NCBI GenBank assembly: GCA_013398295.1
Contig: VZSF01006833.1
Location: 124,001 to 188,000 of the forward strand
DNA: 64,000 bases
From: Chionis minor
Lineage: Eukaryota; Chordata; Aves; Charadriiformes; Chionididae
Direction of reading: 5' to 3'
This document shows, one piece after another, positions 26,686-41,119 of this stretch (the first letter of the stretch is position 1; every line of letters begins with the position of its first letter). The translations under genes and the position numbers were made by a program. A model generated the notes under the pieces. It searched no databases and was not told the DNA's origin. It saw only the letters and a program-made list of their open reading frames with translations.

Positions 26686-27720
26686 CAGAATCACAGAATG
26701 TTAGGGGTTGGAAGGGACCTCTAGAGATCATCTGGTCCAACCCCCCTGCCAGAGCAGGGCCACCTACAGCAGGTTGCACAGGATGGTGTCCAGGCGGGTT
26801 TGGAATGTCTCCAGAGTGGGAGACTCCACCACCTCTCTGGGCAGCCTCTGCCAGTGCTCTGCCGCCCTCAAAGTCAAGAAGTTCCTCCTCATGTTCAGGT
26901 GGAACTTCCTATATTCGAGTTTGTGTCTGTTACATTTTGTCCTGTCACTGGGCACCACTGAAAGAAGCCTGGCCCCCTCCTCCTGGCACCCTCCCTTTTA
27001 AGTATTTGTAAACATTGATGAGATCCCCCCTCAGTCTGCTCTTCTCCAGACTAAAAAGACCCAACTCCCTCAGCCTTTCCCCATAAGAAAGATGCTCCAA
27101 CCCCCGAATCATCTATTTTGTGGCCCTTCGCTGCATCCTCTCCAGCAGTTCCCTGTCCTTCTTGAACTGGGGAGCCCAGCACTGGACACAGGACTCGAGT
27201 TGTGGCCTCACCAGGACAGAGTAGAGGGGGAGGATGACCTCCCTCCACCTGCTGGCCACACTCCTCTTGATGCACCCCAAGGATGCCACTGGCCTTCTTG
27301 GCCACAAGGGCACATTGCTGGCTCATGGTCATCCTGTTGTCCACCAGGACTCCCAGGTCCCTCTCTGCAGAGCTGCTTTCCAGCAGGTCAGCCCCCAACC
27401 TGTACTGGTGCATGGGGTTATTCCTCCCCAGCTGCAGGACCCTACACTTACTTTTGTTGAATTTCATTCGGTTTTTTCCTCCCCAACTCTCCAGCCTGTC
27501 CAGGTCACGCTGAATGGCAGCTTGACCTTCCAGGGTGTCAGCCACCCCTCCCAGCTTCATGTCATCAACAAACTCGCTGAGGGCACACTCCATCCCTTCA
27601 TCCAGGTCATGACAAATGCATTGAACAGGACTGGACCCAGCACTGACCCCTGAGGAACACCACTACTCACAGGCGTCCAACTAATATTTTCGTTCAGCCA
27701 CAAGAGAGGGTCACAGAACT
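26686..27720 (-). mobile_element. CR1 LINE fragment with reverse transcriptase part
   Basis: On the - strand it reads the RT motif SSGVPQGSVLGPVLFN, a frameshift, then the polymerase box with FVDD in place of FADD. The ORF2 C-terminus and the 3' end (AACATTCTGTGATTCTGTGG) follow. It is about 1 kb, 5' truncated, and frameshifted at least twice. Confidence 0.93.
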
Positions 27721-28927
27721 CCTTACTCACTCCTGTTGATGGGCACACCACCGTTTCAGCCCACATCTCACGAAGGCACGCCCAGATTCTACAGCAAATG
27801 GATAAACCTCCGCAGAGCGCTACCTGATTAGGTATTTGCATTCTCTTTTCAAGCAGTGGGTAATTATGTAGCTTTCAGCTTAAAACAACGTGGTAATTGT
27901 TCTTTCAAAATGCTACGCTCTGGATAGCGCAAGGTTGGGGAGGTATTTATATATTATAATAAATCCTTTGTTTTTAACATTGTAATGTCAGTGCTCTGGG
28001 CATACACCGTGACTCTCCTGTGCCAGACGCCATACAAAGAAAAGTTTATTAATAAGCAAATATCTGAGAAAGTTTCTGGTTGAAAGCAACATTATCAAGC
28101 ACAGCTTTGACAGAAAATGCTGAGAAATACGGCTTTTATGTTCCAATATAAAAAATACAGTCTTACTAGTTTCTTTTCATTAAAGCAGTTACATTAATAG
28201 ACCAGCTTGAAGCACAAATTTTATTTTTCAGTGAAAACCATCAGCTATTGTCCAAACAAAAAAAAAAGGGCATATTTTGCTTGCTTAAAAAGTCTGTGTT
28301 ATGAATCAATGGTAAACATAAAGAGATGTGCCAGAATGAAAAGCAAAGACTAAAAGGCTAGGATTCATCTTACCAACCTTTATGCCTCTAAGATGTAACC
28401 AGCTACTTTTGAGCTAATTACTCTGCTTCCTTCTATAATCAAGTCAGAGAAAAATGCACTTTCAGGGGGCAATTCATCTAACCAAATCTAGGGATCCGCA
28501 TTAGGACATAATGAATTGCATCCTAGCAGTGCCTACTTCTCTGCAATGAACATAAGGAAAGCCCAAACAACTAGCTCAGACATAGATGTCTCCAAATTCA
28601 TTAGTAGTTAAATTAGCAGTGATAGCGTTCTGGACTTGCAGTAATGAGCACGCAGGATTTGATTGTTCCAGTGGGGTATGTGTCTGGATATTTTACATCA
28701 ATATTAAAACTAAATGCCATGTTAAGGCAAATTAGCTGTTGACCACGTCCAGCATTTGTCAAAGCTGGTACTTCGGAGAGGTGTGTGGGTAAGGTCTAAT
28801 GAGGAAAATTATGGAATAACAGCCCGTAAGGTATGTTTCATAACCTTCACTATTAGCACTTGCCATTCCTCAAGGTTTTCATAGTCTAATAGTGAAGTAT
28901 TTTACGTATGTTCCAATGCAAGCACGT
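27721..28927. other. Gene-free, AT-rich stretch
   Basis: No exon, RNA gene or repeat was recognised. A run of A is present near 28258-28267. Confidence 0.4.
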
Positions 28928-29152
28928 ATCATAGAATCATAGAATCACTTGGGTCGGAAGAGACCTTCAAGATCATCGAGTCCAACCATAAACCTACACT
29001 ACCAAAAACACCACTAAACCATGTCCCTCAACACCATGTCCACCCGTCTTTTAAATCCCTCCGGGGATGGCGAATCCACCACCTCCCTGGGCAGCCTGTT
29101 CCAATGCCTGATAACCCTTTCAGTAAAGAAGTTTTTCCTAATATCCAACCTA
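28928..29152 (-). mobile_element. CR1 LINE 3' fragment
   Basis: The reverse complement ends GTGATTCTATGATTCTATGA and carries the end of ORF2. It is about 225 bases and 5' truncated after the GGTTGGATATTAGGAAAAAC region. Confidence 0.92.
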
Positions 29153-32100
29153 CATATATTACAGAATGTACCGGCTCAGTGATCCCTAAACCCTCTCCCC
29201 ACGGGCTGGGGAGTCACACCAGCTGCCTGCACACAGTTTATCTAGTTCCAGACAAACAGGGGCTCGTTTGTAATGTAGAAAACCAGCCTGCATGTGGAAG
29301 AGGGCAGGCAGGGAGAGGCAGCTTGGGGGGAACTCTCAGGCACACCATATAATCCTTTTTGAAGTCTTTGATCTTAAATTTAAATGGCAGTCCTTCCTCC
29401 CAGCAATTTTATTTTTAAACACATCATAAAACCTTATGATTCTATGAAATGGAAGGAGGCTATTACAGAATCCCGATATTTAATAGTTTTAATATTAAAA
29501 CTTAGTACTGTCATTACATTCTGCATGTTTAAAGCAGTATGCAAACATTAATTATTCTTCACAGCAGCCCAAGGAGGTAGAAGAAGATATTTATTATAAA
29601 ACAGCCTCAGTCTGGAAGTTCAGATTGAGATGCAAAGTTCCACAACACTTTCATATGTTTTCACTTCATTTTGTAACTAAATCCTATTAAAATACTTAGC
29701 TTAAAGGTCTGGTGGTTCACTAAATACCACACATCAAACTGGCGGCAGAACCAGAATTAACTTTTCAGAGATCCCGACAACAGCTACCGGACAATGTTTC
29801 CCATTTAAAATCATGTTTCTATCTGCCCACGAGCCTGCTAGTCTAATATACATCATATAAAAACTGACTCTAATTACACCACCGAAAACCTATAGTAGAA
29901 GAAAACAGGCTGCTTCCCCTGTGCTCACAGCAATACCCTACTTTCAGCAACGGCTGGAAGTCCATCAGGTGATGAATTCAGAACCGTAACCTCCTCTGCC
30001 ATCACCCCACCTCACTGCTTTTGGAGGACAAACCGGGATTCCAAGAGTTAGATGTGTCCGTATTCGCTGAAGCTCTGGCAGGAGGGTCAATTTTTATATG
30101 ACTGCCCTTTAAATGCACATCTAGTTTAGAAATGAGTCAGAGTCCCCATGTGCCCTGGAGAAGTTCCGATCTGGATTTAGATCTGAACTTTAGATCTTTT
30201 TTATCTATATTTCTGAAAGTTAGAGTCGACCATTCAGGCTCCTGGGAGCTAAACCAGCATAATGGCTTATTTTCTCTCTTGCTAATGCATCAATTGATTT
30301 TCTTTTTGTGAAAAAATTGATTTGGTTAACATTCTTCAAGAAGGACGGATGCCCATCTTTGGCCTGCTAGTACCTTTATTTATCTAGCTAACAACAAGGA
30401 GAAAAAACCCCGAAATCTGGAGCTGAACGACGGCATTGTTCAGTGTTCAAAGTCAAAGCAATCAATAAGAGTTCTGATTGAGCAAGGACATCTAGATGCC
30501 TGTATGTTTACTTGTTATAATAACCTTACATTTGATTCTGAAAGGTAACAACCATTGCATTAAAATAATTAACTGTACAAACCCTGTTATCAGTATATTG
30601 CGTGGATTTGAAAACATTCTGATCTACAAGGTGTCCTAAATAATAAGTAGGTTTTAAAAGTTAGGTGGCTGTAGAAAAGGAGATGTTTCAGACCATGGAT
30701 GCTGCTGAATCACTGAACTTCAATTCATTGAGGCTGAAGATCAAACAGCAGACAGGTCATTTTGTTATGGAACGTAACTAGGAATCCATCTAAACTACCA
30801 AAAATACGATGCCATTTGGGCTAAACCAGCAGTGAAAACAAAACTTTAGCCCGGGTTTAACACAAGCTATTATTTCTTATTAAAACACAGGTGTGTCTGC
30901 ACTACTCTTTTTTTCATGTGAATTAACTAACTGAGGTCAGGCAGCCTCAGCTAAGATGGCATCATTTAAGCCTGTGTCCTAAGGGGAGAGCACTAGTGAC
31001 GCTGTCTGTACTTGCCTGATAACTTTTGAATCTTCTAGACAATTTCAACCAGGTTTGGCAGAGCAGTAGCATTCATACCAACACAAAGATCCTATGCTTG
31101 TGATGAAAAGAAATCCGCGTACAAAGAGGATTCTGCAAGTGCTTCTACCGAGAGAAAGGCTCAATCTTCATCTGTTATCAGAGAACCTGTATTACTGAGG
31201 GGAGGTCAGGAAGGGGAAGACATGAATGCTGCAGCGGGACCAGTCTAAGTTTCTTTTCACCAGAGGATTCCTTCATCTCAGAGTGATTCAGCTGGGAATT
31301 GAAGCCACCACGTAACACAACTCCACAGAGCCATCCCAGCTGTTTGCACACCTAACTCACACCCGTGGTCCCAACAAAACCATGCCCCAAACCACGCCAA
31401 AACCATTATCTATACGAAAGGTGGATGGAGAGAGAGAACACCAGAGGCCCTCCAGACACTCTGTCAAACTTCCGTGCCTGAATCCAGAAAATTTCTGTGT
31501 AAAATGCCACTGCTAACAACAGCCATCTCAGAGGTAGAAACTGTATCTCAACCTGTCATCGAGGCTGCTTCTACAGTTAACGGAGAACCGAGAGGTATCT
31601 CCAAGAATGATTAATCACGCCTGGACTTAGATGTCAGGACTGCAATAACCTACTGGAAGTGTTGACCATTCTCAGTCAACAACTAACTTAGAACAGTTTA
31701 AAAGTTAACAACACTAATTTTAAATGCTAGACCACTAGGTTTCCACAGGGCCCTAGTGAGGAGGTATTAACTAATCCATCCATCCCTAAACGAAGTAGAC
31801 CAAATTGCATCCCAGGCTTCACTGGCTCCAGTGTTTACTGAATTATTTGTCTTTGCAGTGTTGACACATTCTGGGAGTCAGAAGATGGAGATCCTAATCC
31901 AGGACAAATCCCTTGATTTCACTAGTTGCTCTCCTTTTATCCTGTACAATGGGATTCACCTACCTCACAAGTATTAAGGGGATAAATCAAATAGGTGACT
32001 TTCAAGAAAACAGTAATAGTCATCTGCAAAGTGTTCCATGACCTTATTTATCAAATTGTAGTTGCCTCAGCACGTAAAGGCAATACATACACTTAAAGAG

Positions 32101-35100
32101 ATCTACTGTCTGAATGTATGTTGGCAGCAGAAAGAGGGGCAGATACTCAGGAGGCATTTCTGGACACTATCCCGTTTCACGTTATGTAGACCAGGGGTTC
32201 CTCAGGACAGGGACTATATTTTGATGCCCTTTAATGCAATCACCTTTCCATTTATGCCTTGTGATAAATCTGTGCTGTTATAAACTTGTCAGTTGGTCTT
32301 GTTCCTAGGACTTTCACAGGCAGCATTTGCTGCAGTTAGCGTTGCTGTGGGTTAAGAATTTTTGATCTCAGGTTTTTCCCTTAAAATGTATTGTTTCTAA
32401 TGTCCAAATACGTCAACAGTTTGTCAGGAGACTCTCACACAAGCTGGAAATTCTGATTTTTCCCCCCTATTTATAACCTGTAACTATTACTAATAAACAG
32501 GTTTAGTCTGGAAGTTTCTAGAACCTGTACAAAAGCTTTTGTGTCCACATTGACACCTTCACAGCGTATAGAGGAGGAGAGTTCAGCAAAGCAGAGGAAT
32601 GTGGCATATTGCACAGGAGTGCTGGAGGAACACATATCCACAAAGTCCCAAAGCACATCCCAGGTTGGTTCACACCAGTAGAGCTCTACTAGTTTCAGTG
32701 GTGTTATTCGCATTTTAGATGAAGACAGACCGGTTCCTGTGGTAAGGTGGAACAACTCCTCTGCATTCAGCGGCATTCCCCGCCAGCTCGTGGCTGAGTC
32801 TCACGCTAACACACCTGACAAACTTGTGGTCTCCCACCAGGAATGAGAACAGTTCCCGTGTGTCTTAGTGTTAAAGGGAGAGATCTGGGCGCAAGCCGGT
32901 GCCTCGTGTTTCTGCTTCCCAGGGAAATGCCTGGAGGACCTGACATGCCTCAGCTCTCCAGGTCATTCCATCAGAATCCAGATCTGCATAAGCCGGATAT
33001 CTCACAGCTCTTACATCTTCATTTGCCATTTCATTATTACCTCAGAAGGCAGTTCACTGTTTTATACCTTTTCATCGTAACAGCTCCCAGTAATCTGTAG
33101 TTATACCTGGCCATGAGCCTCTTTCCAAACACCCACATGGCAAATAACCTCCGATTTCCTTGATTTGACTTCCAAAGCAGAACTCTTTTCTGGACAAATC
33201 TGGCGCCTCGTGAATTTAACTGATGAAAATTGTTTTCATCAGAAATGATGATTGTTGTAGTGGAAATAAAACAAGCGTTGAATGTAAGCTGGAGGATGCT
33301 CTCCTTTCCTGAGCTACGTTTGAACAGTGGGATGTCTTACGGTGTCCTGTACAGCGACCTTGGCAACTGAACTGAGAAGGGAAGCACGGCTTTCCAACGG
33401 AAAAGTTCAACAACAAAGGTTTAGTACCACTGGAAACACAAAAACAGTTTTCCTCTAATAACGTTTCCTCTGCTTAATCTAAACAAAGCCTTATGAGGAA
33501 AAAAGGATTTTCTGGCTTAGACTGCATTTTTCTGAGAGTTTACAGCCACTTAAGAAAAGACGATTAATCTTTTTAAGGGAATATTCAGTCTAGAGGGATA
33601 ATAGTTGAAGAGACCGGGGGGTGCATCTCTGCAGCAGATCGGCTCTTTACCACAATTTTGTGGTTGTTGTTTAAAAAGGCAACAGCAAGGATTTGAACTT
33701 GCCATTTGTTGCCATGACAAACAATCACTGACTCAAAGTATAGAAGTGGGAAATGGATAGCGGTGGTGGTCACTTCTTGGTTCCTGTTACCGCAGCACAC
33801 TTCAGTAATGGCTGATCTTTTCAACACAGGCAGCCTTCCTGCTTCATTTTCTTCATGTATTATATACTCATATATCTTTAATGTGGAGTAAGAGCAACAC
33901 GATCAATTATTTATTATGCAGCTGACAGCGTGCAATGAAGACACAACAGACAACTATTCAATAATGCATTACCACGCACTATATATCAGTGTTGCGTACA
34001 ACTACAGGACTATATGAAAGAGCCTTGCACTTAGCTTGACTTCACAGCCAAGCAAATTACATGCAATTGTCTAGTTCACTCTACTGAAAGGCACTATTCT
34101 GTCCTAACGGGTTTATAGATTTGCATATTTTTAAAAGAGAAGAAAAAGTAGATCTTCCTTCAAGGCAGATATGAGGCTCAATAAGCATATTCTACATGCA
34201 TTGTTAGGAGACCCAAACAATTCCTCTGGTACCCTGTTGCCTTAAAACAGCCATTTTAATTTAAGGTTTGATTCTGTTATTTATTTATTGTAATTATTAC
34301 ATTATTGATTCTGTTATTACAAAGTTCAGCTGTAAAGTATACATGCTCTGCAGCATAAGGCAAATTTCATTTGAATAAGCGTGGCAGAATCAGGTCAATC
34401 TGGGTATGCTAATGAGCGGGACAACAGATGTCTAAAGCAACATTTCAGAGAGAACATGTTACTGCAGAAATACTTTGCGTCTCTTGCACCTCTGCCCCTA
34501 AACACCACGTCCTGTAACACAAGTTCTGGAGGGAGAGAGAACGTTCCTGACCGCGGTAGGTCTTTCTCTCACTGCCCTCTGGCACCAGCGCAGCAGCACA
34601 AAGAGCAGTTCAAGAGCATGGCTGTAATATAACCAAGACATTTTGCAGGATTTCCCACCCAAACACAAGCAGCAGAGCTTGGCCCAAGAATTCTGGCCAT
34701 CTAGTGCACCGAGATAATAGGACTACACAATTAATCTCTTTTTTTTTCTTCTTGGTTTCATTCTCAGTCTCATCCTGTGCCACTATGTACACGTGTATTT
34801 CCTTCCTCCCCACTGCCGTTTCATGATTGCCTACGCAATGGACTTGGTATTTTAGCCTGTAGTACACCTACAAACGTGCAGATGACCTTCCGCTGGGAAG
34901 TTACGCACTTCAGCAGGGGGTTAAACCTCACGGTGAACCGTGCCAGCCACCCGGCTATGAGTGTGTGGCACAAGAACACAGATCTGGGTGCAGGGAGCAT
35001 GGAAAAACACCACAGAAAGAAGAAAAGGATCTTCAGGCATTTCTTGGGAAAGCTCTGAGCACGGCTTCAAGATCACACAAGAGAGGAGCTTGGGGAGAAG

Positions 35101-35404
35101 ACAACCAGCTTCCCTACTAGTTATTTCCTCCGCTGCTCAGGAAAGGGGGATATTGAATGATCTGCCAGAAGAAACCCCTTCCTGACCCAGGTAACAATAC
35201 TGCACCAGCAGTTAGGTGTGCTTTAAGGGTGAGCAGTTCCCAGATTGGGCATCCTTTGATTTTCAACCATTTATAGTCTTCCAGTATGTGCCTCCATTTC
35301 CCTCTGAATAAAATCTGTGCTGAAATCTTAATTTACCAGTGCAACACTTCTGATTCCCTTGGCTTAAGCGGGCAACAGCCTAGTGACAACTCTGCCCATC
35401 TCTA
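29153..35404. other. 6.3 kb of unique, gene-free sequence
   Basis: AT-rich with dense stop codons in all frames. The longest open frames are about 100 codons and match nothing recognised. No CR1 copy was seen in this stretch, which makes it one of the longer CR1-free intervals of the window. Confidence 0.45.
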
Positions 35405-35722
35405 GCAGGGGCGTTGGGTTAAGAGGTCAATCTGTTCTCCCAAGTAACGAGCGACACGACAAGAGGAAATGGCCTCAAGTTGTGCCAGGGGAGGTTTAGT
35501 TTGGATATTAGGAAAAACTTCTTTACCAAAAGGGTTATCAAGCATTGGAACAGGCTGCCCAGGGAAGTGGTGGAATGACCGTCCCTGGAGGTATTTAAAA
35601 GCCGGGCAGACGTGGTGCTGAGGGACATGGTTTAGGGGTGGTTTTGGCATAGGTTTATGGCTGGACTCAATGATCTTGAAGGTCTCTTCCAACCCAAGTG
35701 ATTCTATGATTCTATGATTCGA
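35405..35722 (+). mobile_element. CR1 LINE 3' fragment
   Basis: It begins near CTGTTCTCCCAAGTAACGAG, reads the ORF2 end ([13 protein letters not shown], decayed) and finishes with three octamers, GATTCTATGATTCTATGATT. Confidence 0.93.
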
Positions 35723-38700
35723 AGAGGCTGTGCAAACCCAGAGACAATAAATTTGAGCATTAAAAAGTATGTTCTTAACGTGTCACCACTTAACACAAAG
35801 ATCTTAAAACGGTATATTGGCCTTTGGAGCTGAAAAATAACATTTCTCCCTGGATCCCTAGTGAATGAATGGTCTTTCTCTCCTGCGGGCCCCTGTTTCC
35901 CTGGTTCTTTATCCCATCTAACCTTCTCAACGCGTAGCACGGCTATACCTCCTTCACAGAGGGGTGTCTTACTGAAACTCAGCTGGCCAAACGGCAATCG
36001 TCCAACATCGTGCAAGACTAAGCAACTACTCTGTTCTTAAATAAGAAGCAGAAAAAGAAAAACATTCTTGGAAAAAGACAGACACATACAAGATGCAACC
36101 AGAGAAGAAAACACAGTTTATAAAAATGGGTGTTGACTAAGCCATGTATGAAGGCACAGTCAATATGCCAAGATTACATATACTCTAAGTAAGTCAGCGG
36201 CAGACACTGCCATTTCATCATGATCTCATATGTACGTATACATAACGCAGAAGTCAAATGCCTTTTATCTGGGGTACCCAACTTCTTGATCCAGACTGGC
36301 CAAACATTCCTGTAACGTGTCTTATTTTAGAGATGTGGTATATGACCTTCCTGGCTGGCATTATGCAATATTTCCTCCCTTCACAAGCGTTCGGAGAATT
36401 CCTGGGGAACCGTCTCCTCTCGCCTGCTATTCAACGTGGGAAAATGAGACGTGATTTCACTGGCACCAGTTAGGGGCCAGCAAGGGACTGCACTTGAGCG
36501 TAACACGCAGAGTTTCCAGGGTAATCAGGTGAAACATGCTGCTGTTTCACTCAAGGAATGGATCCCTTGCTAAAGAGTGGAGAAGGACGGGTATCTAGAT
36601 GCTGCGCTCTCTCCGTTGACATGGACAGAGCACAGACTTCCAGGTAGCTAAAGACAGTTGACATTAATTCCACCTAAAACAACCTGATCACAGTCAAGAT
36701 TAGTGAAAAAATGCAGTGTAAAACCACGTTGGTTTTGATTTGTGTACCTAACGCCTTCCTGTGGATTATGTTGCCTAAGGTGTGACAGGCTCGGTGATTG
36801 CAGCTCTACCTAGTCACTTACCGTATAGTAATACACAGAGTAAACATGCTGTAGGAATAATGTAAGTTAAAAGCCACTTCTAGTCTCTGAATGAACTCTG
36901 AGAAGGGTTTATTAACTAGTTATGTATTGTGTAACCTCATCGTCTTGTCAGAAGTTCAGCTTACCACCGAGATCAGATAAAACCAGCATTTTGCTATGCA
37001 GTCTTTATCATTTGCTGCAACATTCTGGTGGAAGAATATCTTATTTGGATACCATTATTTTGCTAGGCTGTTTTTTGAAAGATACATGAGATATACTCAT
37101 CAAGAGCAAATCTTCCTACAGATGTATATTTTGTTCTTCTGACCTATGAGGAACGCACCTGCCTTCACAAAAAGGAGTATTTTTGCAGTATTGTTTTCAA
37201 TGTAAATAGTGTCTTCCGTGCTTCAAGGCAGACCCTAGCAGTGTCATAAATATCACTTTGCCTGTGAACTCTGAGACTATGGTCTGAAATAATATTAGCT
37301 ACAAAATTCTTCTTTTGCCACATTTGTTTGTTATTTTTGTTCATTGTTCCTAGTGTTGCAGATTCTCACTGGTGTAAACTGGCCCAGTTCCCCTGGTATT
37401 AATGAAAGTACAAAAATACATGTAGCAGTTTAAGACCTGGATCATGGTAATTTAAAACTAAGTTAAATGATGCATGCGGGACTATTTGCCAGAGCAGACT
37501 CCTGCAAGAATACGGAATAGAGTAGATTTGTGATCAGAGCAAAAAGCTGGACGTCAAAAAGAATAGGTTCTGTCACCAGAGAGCTGTGTAAGTGTAACTC
37601 ACCTTCATTTTATCCCCTGTGAAACAATGACTGTCGTTTCACCAAGGTCAGAAAGAGAGCCTCTAGCATACCCAGCAATAATATTATTCATTAATATACT
37701 TTGCCTTAGGTATCTTGAAAGGCTTCATTCAGTAAGCCTTTAAACTATCTTCAGAGCCACAGTGGAAAGGAGCTATTAACAGCGCAGTTTGTTATTATAA
37801 ATAGGTCTTTTCCATCTCTAAGTTTTGATCTCGGTGATCTTATAAACGAACTATGGAAAAAGTGGCAGCTGTTATCTTGACAGATGGGTCTCCGGCATTG
37901 CTCTGCTGGACATTAGACAGTCGTCTCTCTGGAGAACAATAGGAATTTCCAAGTGCCTGTATCTATTTTCATCTACTTAACAAGCCACTCGTGTCTTGGA
38001 CTAGTGAAGGGAAGAGGCAAGGAGAATGCAAAATAAATGTTTTAGGGGAAACATCTCTGTGAAAGTGGTGAGAATCAGAGCAGTATCGCCTACTAGTGAC
38101 TTCCTCCTTGAGTTTCATTAAGTGACAGACGCAAAAAGAATCGGACGTTTCTTATAGAGGCAATGGAGACCAACAGGCACTTCCAGAAGGTGACATACAG
38201 AAGGCCTGGGCACTGGGTGAAGTGCAGCTGACAGCTAGCAGGACACGGCAAGTACAAGGATGCACCTCTGTTTGCAGCTCTTCCTAGAATTTAGCATTAT
38301 TATCCATTCTCCATTATCCATTTAGCACCATTATCCATTCAAATCAGAGCTTTGAATCCAATTTTGAGGACAGATACAAGCCTGAGAAGGGTTCATCCTT
38401 TTTAAAGGGTGCTTGGTAGAGAAGGTGCTGCTGTCCACCTTTTCTATCATAAACATTGTCAAAAGCACCACGAGTTCAACTCCCCCTCAAGCCTGACTTT
38501 AAACCCATGTCCTTCACCTTTTCTGACAGCATTTTCATCATGGGACAACCAAACACTGGATGGCATCACCCTCTGTGCTCCTACTTGAATCTGTATGACA
38601 GCTGGAAACGGAGAACGATGACATTAAAAGAAAACTAAGCGAGTCGTCATTAGGGAGGTCAGTGGGATGAAGAGAGACCTGAATCCCAGTCCTTGGTCCC

Positions 38701-41119
38701 AGGACTCGTTGGATCAGTTGTGCCTGATGTCGTGTAGGGTTTGTCCCTGCACTGTTCAGAGAAAGTTCTCATTGACTTCAGCAGGAGCCCAAGGATGGAC
38801 TACACAAACCATCATGTTTTTCCAAAAGCAAAAGTATTTTCACACTGGGGACTGCTGCAAACAAGACATTGTAAATTAAGCCAGTTTAGACACTACAAAT
38901 AGAAATAGTAGTCAGTCCATAGACACAAACAACAAAGACAAACATCGCCAAAAATACCTCAATAGCACAACAGAGTGGAAAACAACGCAAGTTGAGAGTG
39001 GACCAAATGGTGAAGCGTTACATAAACAAATGTAGTATTACACCAGCAACGAAAAGCTGGAAGATTTCAGACCTGACAGCAAAATATGCAATGTTACCAT
39101 CTGTAAAAGCAAAGACAGAGACGGTGAACACACTGCATAACTCACAGGAATTGCTGTAGACCAGACAGCTCTCTGTCACAGGTTGTACTAGCTTTTATCA
39201 TCCCGTAACTGAAAAAGTACCATCCTATACAAGTAACTTACTATATGAAGTTAGTAAAAACCTGTTTCTAACAATCAAATGGCCAAAATATATACATCAT
39301 CACCACGCTAACGAAGAATGATTTCTGCAGAAAAATAAGAGATTTTTCTGCTCAATTTTATCCAAAACTCTACAGAAAATACGATTCAGGGTTGAACGGA
39401 ATGACAGTGAAACATTTTACTTTAGAAAATGAAAAAAAAATGTCTTTATGTCCATCTGAAATGTTTTGTTCGACATGTTTTGTTCTACTGAGAATACATT
39501 GCTTTGTTTTCAGATATTAATATGACCTATTTAAATTCAGCTTTGATGAGGTCTAGGGAGTTCCTGAAGACCACCACCTTTCCAATTATTTAACACCAAG
39601 TATCGTTTAGCTACGTCCAAGCTAAAAGACACCAGAGCTAGTAAGGATAAAACATAAAAGGAAAAGCGAAAAGTTAAAATTCATAAGGAATGTGCTGAAG
39701 GGGAGGCATATCAGATAAAATTCCAGCATCCAGACAGCCAAACCAGACAAAAGAAAGGCAGAACTGACCTAAAATTTGGATCAAAGCAGCTGAAATTTAT
39801 GTGACAGGGATACAGTTATCAGCTCTGAAATAATAATTCACCCAGACACTCAGAGGTATTCTATACCACTTTTAAAAACAGTTGAACAGACCTTCCCTGA
39901 CCAGGTAACGGGGCTTACTCTGTAATCCATAATATGTAAGGTTATGGAACGTGTGAAGATCCATTCATTTAGGCTGCTGCTTCCATTTTCCCATTTTGCA
40001 CAGCAAAGAAAAAGGTTTGTGGCAGTTAAATTTATCTTGGTTTTGTGTACTATTTTAATGCTTAAACATGTACCTGCGGATTTACTGGCTGCCTGCATAG
40101 GGAGTTCCGGTGATCCCGCTCACCAGGGCGGCAATCACCCAGGCTACTGAATCTTTGGAATTGTTCATCAGAACTGCGTGTGTTCTGGCTGTTCATGTTA
40201 TCAAACAGTTGGCAGGGAAAAAAGGAAATAAAATGGAAAATTACATAAACCCAACGAACTTACGTAATCTAAGTTTCAAATAATTAAAAAAACCCCTGCT
40301 GATTTGACTCAACACTGACAGGGGGAAAAATCTCTCTCCTGGGAAAACAGGTTTATTTGTATTTTCTTCAAGAAAAAGGATGCAGAGAATTGAATTTTCT
40401 CAGTATATCTAATCTGTGTTCTCTAACACAACTGAATATCTACGAGCTTCTGCCTGCTCACGTGACCAAAGATTGCTAAGGACGCAGCCAGGCACACTTA
40501 AGCCATAACTCTATTTTAACAGGAACAAATTCCACGAAAGCATGTTCTGCATCTCATTTCACATCTCACGTGCTCTGCACAGTCTGTGGGCTCAGGCAGT
40601 ATCCGAGAGACATGGAGCACCATAGACGGCATTCCCATTTTGTCTATTATAAGCATCCACTTAGCACAATAAATATCACTTTGTAGTAAAAAAACCATTT
40701 ACACCAAATCAACTTAACATGTTGGGCATCGTTTTATTGCTTTCAACTTAATGATCTGCCCCAAAGACGGGACACTTTGATTCATGAGGACCCCCTCATC
40801 ATCAGTATTTGGTCTTCACCTGCACTTATTTCGGATGAGGACTTCTCCTGTACATCCATGACCTTGGCTAATGCTCCAAATTAAACCTGTGCTTTATAGC
40901 TTATGATGTGCTCCCAAACGATGGCTTTCAAATTTTTGAGTCTTTCTTTGATAACGGAGTCTCTGCTGAGATCATTCACCAGCTCTATTTTCTTGTTGAT
41001 CCGCTGAAAGGCTTAGCAGAGTTTTTGTTTTGACTTGTTTCACATCAGTGTTTCCTCTCTTGTATACATCATGGCATGACAAAGGTCTTCGGGCAGCACC
41101 CTCATCTCCTGACCACCAG
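35723..41119. other. 5.4 kb of unique, gene-free sequence
   Basis: No coding exon or dispersed repeat was recognised. It contains a small imperfect 31-bp tandem repeat at about 38290-38340. Open frames are short. Confidence 0.45.
38290..38340. repeat. Imperfect short tandem repeat
   Basis: TTTAGCATTATTATCCATTC recurs 31 bases later as TTTAGCACCATTATCCATTC, with another ATTATCCAT in between. Confidence 0.75.
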
